A stretch of DNA of 64,000 bases, taken from Prado023 sp963697345 (GTDB lineage: Bacteria > Actinomycetota > Actinomycetes > S36-B12 > CAIYMF01). Made by a program: the position numbers and the translations under genes. The stretch is from positions 15,738 to 79,737 of the forward strand of contig CAVONS010000011.1 of NCBI GenBank assembly GCA_963697345.1, read 5' to 3'. Below, piece after piece: positions 59,099 to 64,000 of this stretch (the stretch's first letter is position 1; the number at the start of each line of letters is the position of its first letter). The notes under the pieces were generated by a model. The model made no database searches. It was not told the origin of the DNA and worked only from the letters and a program-made list of their open reading frames with translations.

Positions 59099-61081
59099 AT
59101 GGCCACCGCGATCGATTACTCCCAGCCACCGGGCACGTCGCTCCGGGTGCGGGTGCAGAAGTTCGGAACGTTCCTGTCCAACATGATCATGCCCAACATC
59201 GCAGCCATCATCGCGTGGGGCCTGATCACGGCATTCGTGATCCCTGTGGGATGGACGCCCAACGAGAAGATCGCCACGATGGTGGGCCCCTCGATCTTCT
59301 ACCTGCTCCCGATCCTGATCGCCTACACCGGCGGCAAGATGGTCTACGGGGTGCGCGGCGGCGTGGTCGGTGGCTTCTCGGTCATCGGCGTGATCATGGC
59401 CACCAGCGACCCACTGTTCATCGGCGACAGCAACAGCGCGCCCATGTTCCTGGGCGCCATGATCATGGGCCCGCTCACCGCCTATGTGATGAAGCGGATC
59501 GACGGCTTGTGGACCGGGAAGATCAAGCCCGGCTTCGAGATGCTGGTGGACAACTTCTCCGCCGGCATCTGGGGAGCGATGATGGCCGTCGCGGGCATGT
59601 TCCTGCTCGCACCGCCGCTGCTGTGGATCATTGACCGGCTGGGAGAGGCTGTCGACTTCCTGGTCAACAACAACCTGCTGCCGCTGACGTCGGTCTTCAT
59701 CGAGCCGGCGAAGGTGCTGTTCCTCAACAACGCCATCAACCACGGCGTGCTGACACCCCTGGGCATCGAGGAGGCAGCCCAGACCGGCAAGTCGATCCTG
59801 TTCCTGCTGGAGGCCAACCCGGCCGCCGGCACTGGTCTGCTGCTGGCCTACATGTTCTTCGGCAAGGGCGTGGCCCGTGCCACGGCCCCGGGCGCAGCGA
59901 TCATCGTCTTCTTCGGTGGTATCCACGAGGTCTACTTCCCCTACGTGCTGATGCGCCCCCGCCTCATCCTCGCCACGATCGCCGGTGGCATGACCCAGAT
60001 CTTCATCAACGTGCTGTTCAACACCGGCCTGCGGGCGCCCGCGGCTCCCGGATCGATCTTCGCCGTCTATGCCCAGACGCCGCAGGGTGACTTCCTCGGG
60101 ATCACGCTGTCGGTGATCGGTGGCATCACGGCCAGCTTCCTGGTCGCGGCGTTCCTGCTCAAGACGGACAAGGGCGACTGGGACGAGGGCGACCTCGAGG
60201 TCGCCACGCAGAGCATGGTGTCGATGAAGGGCAAGGACTCCATCGCCTCCTCCATGGTCGCCGGATCCGGCCAGGCACACACCGGACCGATCACCAGCAT
60301 CGTGTTCGCCTGCGACGCCGGCATGGGATCGTCGGCGATGGGCGCCTCCGTCCTGCGCAAGAAGATCAAGGATGCCGGGTTCCCGGACGTCACGGTGGTC
60401 AACAAGGCCATCGCCAACCTCGAGGACACCTACGACCTGGTCGTGACCCATCAGGACCTGACCGCACGGGCCGCTCCCAAGACCCCGTCGGCCATCCAGA
60501 TCTCGGTGGACAACTTCATGGCCAGCCCCCGCTACGACGACATCGTGGTGATGATCGAGGAGTCCAACCGGGCGCTTGTGCCGTCCGGCGCAGCTGCTGC
60601 GGGCGCAGGTGCCGCGGCATCGGCTCCCCAGCCGGGGCTCCGGACACTGCTTCCCGATTCGGCGATCGTCCTGAACGGGACGGCACGCACCCGGGATGAC
60701 GCGATCAACGAGGCCGGCCAGCTCCTGGTCGCCACGGGCGCGGTCCAGCCGGCCTACATCGAGTCGATGTACGACCGGGAGAAGTCGGTCTCGACCTACG
60801 TGGGCAATGCCCTGGCCATCCCACACGGCACGAACGAGGCGAAGCTCTCGATCAACAACACCGGCCTGTCATTCATCCGCTACCCCGAGGGGATCGACTG
60901 GAACGGTGACGGCGAGCTGGCCAGGTTCGTCGTCGGGATCGCCGGCGCAGGCGAGGACCACCTGACGCTGCTGGGAAGCATCGCCCACGTGTTCCTCGAC
61001 GAGGACAAGGTGGCGGCACTCGACGCGGCCACCACCAAGGCGGACGTCGCCGCTGTCCTGGACAGCGTCCAGCTCGACTGA
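59099..61081 (+). CDS. mtlA: PTS mannitol-type transporter, EIICBA fusion
   Basis: 660 residues. EIIC spans 1 to about 345 (FLSNMIMPNIAAIIAWGLITAF, GGIHEVYFPYVLMRP). EIIB has phospho-Cys C405 in VFACDAGMGSSAMGASVL. An Ala-rich linker precedes EIIA with phospho-His H576 in AIPHGTNEAK. This is the full E. coli MtlA-type architecture, importing a hexitol as its 1-phosphate. ATG 59099 follows GAGAGGACCAGCA. No mannitol-1-phosphate 5-dehydrogenase (MtlD) is present; a zinc dehydrogenase follows instead, so the substrate may be mannitol or another polyol. Confidence 0.93.
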   Translation: MATAIDYSQPPGTSLRVRVQKFGTFLSNMIMPNIAAIIAWGLITAFVIPVGWTPNEKIATMVGPSIFYLLPILIAYTGGKMVYGVRGGVVGGFSVIGVIMATSDPLFIGDSNSAPMFLGAMIMGPLTAYVMKRIDGLWTGKIKPGFEMLVDNFSAGIWGAMMAVAGMFLLAPPLLWIIDRLGEAVDFLVNNNLLPLTSVFIEPAKVLFLNNAINHGVLTPLGIEEAAQTGKSILFLLEANPAAGTGLLLAYMFFGKGVARATAPGAAIIVFFGGIHEVYFPYVLMRPRLILATIAGGMTQIFINVLFNTGLRAPAAPGSIFAVYAQTPQGDFLGITLSVIGGITASFLVAAFLLKTDKGDWDEGDLEVATQSMVSMKGKDSIASSMVAGSGQAHTGPITSIVFACDAGMGSSAMGASVLRKKIKDAGFPDVTVVNKAIANLEDTYDLVVTHQDLTARAAPKTPSAIQISVDNFMASPRYDDIVVMIEESNRALVPSGAAAAGAGAAASAPQPGLRTLLPDSAIVLNGTARTRDDAINEAGQLLVATGAVQPAYIESMYDREKSVSTYVGNALAIPHGTNEAKLSINNTGLSFIRYPEGIDWNGDGELARFVVGIAGAGEDHLTLLGSIAHVFLDEDKVAALDAATTKADVAAVLDSVQLD

Positions 61082-61088
61082 GCCCGAG

Positions 61089-61131
61089 TGGTGGGTGGCA
61101 GCCCCCGCGATCTGGGGGCTGCCACCCACCA
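61089..61131 (+). terminator. 18-bp hairpin between the PTS gene and the dehydrogenase
   Basis: TGGTGGGTGGCAGCCCCC (61089-61106) pairs perfectly with GGGGGCTGCCACCCACCA (61114-61131) across a 7-base loop. It begins seven bases after the PTS stop. There is no T-tract. It would end or attenuate the transcript, or protect the PTS mRNA 3' end, lowering expression of the next genes. Confidence 0.8.
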
Positions 61132-61195
61132 GGGCACGATCCCTGAGGTTCACCCACGAACTCATGCTCGACCCCCACGACACGAAGGAACTGAC

Positions 61196-62239
61196 ATGTT
61201 GGTTGCCCGCTACTACGCCCCCGGCGATGTCCGCATGGAGGACATGCCCGAACCCACACCGGGCCCCAAGGAGGTCAAGCTGCGGGTCCACGCCAACTCG
61301 ATCTGTGGGACCGACGCCAAGATCTTCCAGCACGGCCACCACCGCCTCGACCCGCCGCGGGTGCTCGGCCACGAGTTGGCAGGTGAGGTCGTCGAGGTCG
61401 GCGCAGAAGCTGTCGGCGGCTGGTCAGTCGGTGACCGCGTCCAGGTGATCGCCGCCGTCCCGTGCGGCGAGTGTGAGTACTGCGCACGCGGATGGCAGAC
61501 CGTCTGCCCGACGCAGAAGGCCGTGGGCTACCACTGGGACGGTGGGCTGGCGAAGTACATCATCATCCCCGAGGAGGTACTGAAGGTCGATGGCCTGAAC
61601 CCCATCGCCGACCACGTCTCCTACGCGGAGGCCTCGGTCGCCGAGCCGTTCGCCTGTGCCCTGAACGCCCAGGAGCTGGCCAACGTCGGCGAGGGTGACG
61701 TGGTTGTCGTTGTCGGCGCGGGGCCGATCGGATGCATCCACGTCCGCCTGGCTCGGGCCCGCGGAGCCAAGGAGGTCTACCTCGTCGAGCTGTCCCGGGA
61801 GCGACTGGACCTCTCCGCCGAGCGGGTCAAGCCCGACGCCGCCATCTGCGCAGCCGAGGTCGACCCCGTGGCCGAGGTGATGCGCCTGACCGACGGCCGA
61901 GGTGCGGACGTCATCATCACCGCGGCCGGCTCGGGCAAGGTGCAGGAGGACGCGCTGCAGATGGCCGCCCTGCGGGGCCGGATCAGCCTGTTCGGGGGCC
62001 TGCCCAAGGACAAGCCGACGATCACGTTCGACTCGAACGTCGTGCACTACCGGGAGCTGACCGTGGTCGGCGCCAACGGGTCGAGCCCCGCGCACAACCG
62101 CAGGGCCCTGGAGTACATCGCCTCGGGAGCCGTTCCGGTGGACGACCTCATCACCGACCGGTTGCCCCTGGAGCAGTTCGTCGAAGGTGTCCAGGCCGTC
62201 ATCGGTGGGACCGCCATCAAGGTGACCATCGAGCCGTGA
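61196..62239 (+). CDS. Zinc-dependent polyol (phosphate) dehydrogenase, MDR family
   Basis: 347 residues. Catalytic zinc ligands lie in SICGTDAKIF (Cys) and LGHELAGEVVEVG (His-Glu); structural zinc cysteines in PCGECEYCARGWQTVC; NAD-binding VVVVGAGPIGCIH. The pattern is that of sorbitol, threonine and galactitol-1-phosphate dehydrogenases. Placed after a hexitol PTS it should oxidise the imported hexitol phosphate to a ketose phosphate. ATG 61196 follows GAAGGAA. Substrate and regiochemistry are inferred. Confidence 0.88.
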   Translation: MLVARYYAPGDVRMEDMPEPTPGPKEVKLRVHANSICGTDAKIFQHGHHRLDPPRVLGHELAGEVVEVGAEAVGGWSVGDRVQVIAAVPCGECEYCARGWQTVCPTQKAVGYHWDGGLAKYIIIPEEVLKVDGLNPIADHVSYAEASVAEPFACALNAQELANVGEGDVVVVVGAGPIGCIHVRLARARGAKEVYLVELSRERLDLSAERVKPDAAICAAEVDPVAEVMRLTDGRGADVIITAAGSGKVQEDALQMAALRGRISLFGGLPKDKPTITFDSNVVHYRELTVVGANGSSPAHNRRALEYIASGAVPVDDLITDRLPLEQFVEGVQAVIGGTAIKVTIEP

Positions 62240-62246
62240 CCGGCTC

Positions 62247-62290
62247 GGGCCGGAGGGTGCGCCATGCTGAGCACGGGCACCCTCCGGCCC
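62247..62290 (+). terminator. 14-bp hairpin between dehydrogenase and second DeoR gene
   Basis: GGGCCGGAGGGTGC (62247-62260) pairs with GCACCCTCCGGCCC (62277-62290), perfect over 14 bases with a 16-base loop. It is the second strong hairpin of this cluster and again lacks a T-tract. Confidence 0.75.
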
Positions 62291-62319
62291 CTCGCCCGGA
62301 AACCACGAACGGAGTCCCG

Positions 62320-63081
62320 ATGTACGCAGAGGAACGACAGGCAGCGATCGTCGATCTCGCCCGCACCAGCGGGCGGGTGGAGGTCACCCGGCTGGCTGAG
62401 ACCCTCGACGTCACACCGGAGACCGTGCGTCGGGACCTCACCGCCCTGAGCCGATCCGGTGTGCTGCGGCGCGTGCATGGTGGCGCGATCCTCACTGATG
62501 CCCTCGGCTTCGAACCGGCCCTGGCCGTCCGGGAGAACGTGCACACCGGTGAGAAGGCACGCATCGCTCAGGCAGCCCTCGAGTGGCTGCCGGAGCAGGG
62601 TGCCATTGCCATCGACGGCGGGTCGACCACCCACCAGTTCGCCGAGATCCTCCCGTTCGACCGAGCATTGACCGTCGTCACCAACAACCTGGCCATCGCC
62701 CTGCCGCTGGCGGACCGCACGGACCTCACTGTCCACATCGTGGGTGGGCGACTGCGCGGACGCACCCTGACCACCGTCGACGAGGTCGCACTCGAGTACC
62801 TGCGCGGCATCCACCTCGACGTCGCGTTCCTCGGGACCAACGGCTTCTCGATCGCCCGCGGGCTGACCACCCCCGACAGCGCTGAGGCCGCGGTCAAGCG
62901 TGCCTTCGTCGCAGCGTCCCGCACGCGGGTCCTGCTCACCGATCACACGAAGTTCGGCCTCGATCACTTCGCCCATGTGGCGGACCTGGCCGAGATCGAC
63001 GTGATCATCTCCGACACTTCACTGACCGACCAGGCCGTTGCAGAGATAACAGAGGCCGGACCCAAGGTGGTACTCGCATGA
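62320..63081 (+). CDS. DeoR-family regulator, paralogue of the fructose-operon regulator
   Basis: 253 residues, the same length as the protein at 46649-47410 and closely similar throughout, beginning MYAEERQAAIV in both. Winged helix with TPETVRRDLTALSRSG; DeoRC domain with IAIDGGSTTHQFAE and LGTNGFSIARGLT. ATG 62320 follows GGAG. It is translationally coupled to the kinase gene (ATGA overlap at 63078), the same junction as in the fructose operon. The effector is probably a sugar 1-phosphate. Confidence 0.9.
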   Translation: MYAEERQAAIVDLARTSGRVEVTRLAETLDVTPETVRRDLTALSRSGVLRRVHGGAILTDALGFEPALAVRENVHTGEKARIAQAALEWLPEQGAIAIDGGSTTHQFAEILPFDRALTVVTNNLAIALPLADRTDLTVHIVGGRLRGRTLTTVDEVALEYLRGIHLDVAFLGTNGFSIARGLTTPDSAEAAVKRAFVAASRTRVLLTDHTKFGLDHFAHVADLAEIDVIISDTSLTDQAVAEITEAGPKVVLA

Positions 63082-63995
63082 TCGTCACTGTCACTCTGAA
63101 CCCGAGCCTGGATCGGACCCTCGCGGTGTCGGCCCTGCTGCGCGGCGAGGTGATCCGTGCTGATTCCACCATCGAGGACCCCGGCGGCAAAGGGGTGAAC
63201 GTCACGCGGTTCCTGACCACTCGGGGGTCGGACTCGGTCGCGGTCCTGCCTGTCGGTGGGTCCATCGGGCGGGGACTGGTCGGGCTGCTCGACGATGCCG
63301 GGATCCCCTACCGGGCCATCCCGATCCACGGCCGGACGCGGGCCAACGTCACCGTGGTCGAACCCGACGGCACGACCACGAAGCTCAACGAGCCCGGCCC
63401 GGACCTGACGACCGGGGAGATCGACGCCCTGATCGAGGCCGTCGCCGAGCTGGTCACGCCCGACGGCTGGGTGGTGGTCGCCGGCAGCCTGCCCGCCGAG
63501 CTGGACACCTCGGTGATGAATCGCCTGGGAGATGTCGCCCGCACAGCGGGCGCCCGGTTCGCCCTGGACGCCAGTGGCGATGCCCTGGCCGATGGGTTGG
63601 CGGCCGGCCCCGACGTGATCAAGCCCAACGACGAGGAGCTCGGCGAGATCCTGGGCCGGGAGCTGACCACGATCGAGGAGGTCCTGGCCGGCTGCGATGA
63701 GGCACGGGCCCGCGGCGCGGGTGCCGTGATCTGCAGCCTGGGGTCCAAGGGTGCGGTCCTGGTCGATGACCACGGCCGCTGGTTCGCCACCGGACCCAAG
63801 GTCGCGGTCCTGAGCACCGTCGGGGCAGGGGACAGCCTGCTGGCCGGGTTCCTGCACGGCGGCGGATCCGGCCCCGAAGCACTCAGGGTCGGGATCGCCT
63901 GGGCAACCGCCGCCGTCCAGACCGCCGGCACAGGTGTTCCCGCCGCCGACCTCATCGACCTCGACGCGGTGCAGGTCAGCGTCATCGAGCAGTAG
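63078..63995 (+). CDS. fruK: 1-Phosphofructokinase-like PfkB kinase, second copy
   Basis: 305 residues, highly similar to the fruK product at 45738-46652. PGGKGVNVTRFL, TKLNEPGPDL and STVGAGDSLLAGFL are intact, so the same reaction, fructose 1-phosphate to 1,6-bisphosphate, is likely; tagatose 6-phosphate kinase activity is an alternative in this family. It is coupled to the DeoR gene and follows the polyol PTS and dehydrogenase, so it would phosphorylate the ketose phosphate they produce. It ends five bases from the window edge. Confidence 0.9.
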   Translation: MIVTVTLNPSLDRTLAVSALLRGEVIRADSTIEDPGGKGVNVTRFLTTRGSDSVAVLPVGGSIGRGLVGLLDDAGIPYRAIPIHGRTRANVTVVEPDGTTTKLNEPGPDLTTGEIDALIEAVAELVTPDGWVVVAGSLPAELDTSVMNRLGDVARTAGARFALDASGDALADGLAAGPDVIKPNDEELGEILGRELTTIEEVLAGCDEARARGAGAVICSLGSKGAVLVDDHGRWFATGPKVAVLSTVGAGDSLLAGFLHGGGSGPEALRVGIAWATAAVQTAGTGVPAADLIDLDAVQVSVIEQ

Positions 63996-64000
63996 GGGCC

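Overview
The window is a high-G+C chromosomal segment of an actinobacterium (Actinomycetota). The evidence is strong G/C at third codon positions, GTG starts, ATGA/GTGA gene overlaps, many promoters with a TAnnnT box 6-7 bases before the start codon (leaderless mRNAs), a mycobacteria-type acyl-CoA carboxylase set (accD-accE-maf-accA), an Rv1264-like class III cyclase and an LpdA-type flavoprotein. I cannot name the genus. I saw no tRNA, rRNA, insertion sequence, prophage or CRISPR array.

Layout. 1-9.5 kb: partial acyl-CoA dehydrogenase, GtrA protein, adenylate cyclase and biotin ligase on the minus strand, and divergently the carboxylase operon accD-accE-unknown-maf-accA. BirA is expected to biotinylate the AccA encoded here. 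9.5-20.5 kb: GNAT, class II amidotransferase, then hydrogenase-maturation genes hypE, hypD, hypC and a 1459-codon fusion of a glycogen debranching enzyme (GlgX) to HypF, preceded by an unusual repeat-rich region, a tyrosine phosphatase and LpdA. 20.5-24.4 kb: a membrane protein fused to a GH5 glycosidase, GNAT, and a gamma-glutamylcyclotransferase-like protein.

24.4-36.6 kb is a nucleoside uptake and salvage district: phosphohexomutase, purine nucleoside phosphorylase, deoxyribose-phosphate aldolase, a uridine-kinase-like protein, a DUF4921 protein, adenosine and cytidine deaminases, and a BmpA-type nucleoside ABC transporter with lipoprotein receptor. 36.8-43.6 kb: methylmalonyl-CoA mutase-type large subunit, succinate dehydrogenase sdhCDAB, and a D,D-carboxypeptidase closed by a strong bidirectional terminator. 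With the acyl-CoA carboxylase, the mutase suggests propionyl-CoA to succinyl-CoA flux, feeding Sdh.

43.6-47.5 kb: fructose PTS operon (DeoR regulator, 1-phosphofructokinase, EIIABC) with a clear promoter and repeated operator-like motifs. 47.5-57.8 kb: polar amino-acid ABC transporter; GT87-type glycosyltransferase, a frame-broken lipoprotein and a GH3/NagZ lipoprotein in one operon; a YegP-like protein; a diguanylate cyclase; a sulfotransferase-like protein; an RDD membrane protein with an extraordinary 8-residue proline-punctuated repeat; and a YczE-like membrane protein. 57.9-64 kb: SorC regulator, mannitol-type PTS EIICBA, zinc polyol dehydrogenase, and a second DeoR plus 1-phosphofructokinase pair paralogous to the fructose pair.

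The most notable items are the uninterrupted 20-fold octad proline repeat in the RDD protein, the GlgX-HypF fusion, the nested inverted repeat upstream of that fusion, a symmetric shared -10 element between birA and accD, and a duplicated DeoR-FruK module that suggests a hexitol route through fructose 1-phosphate.
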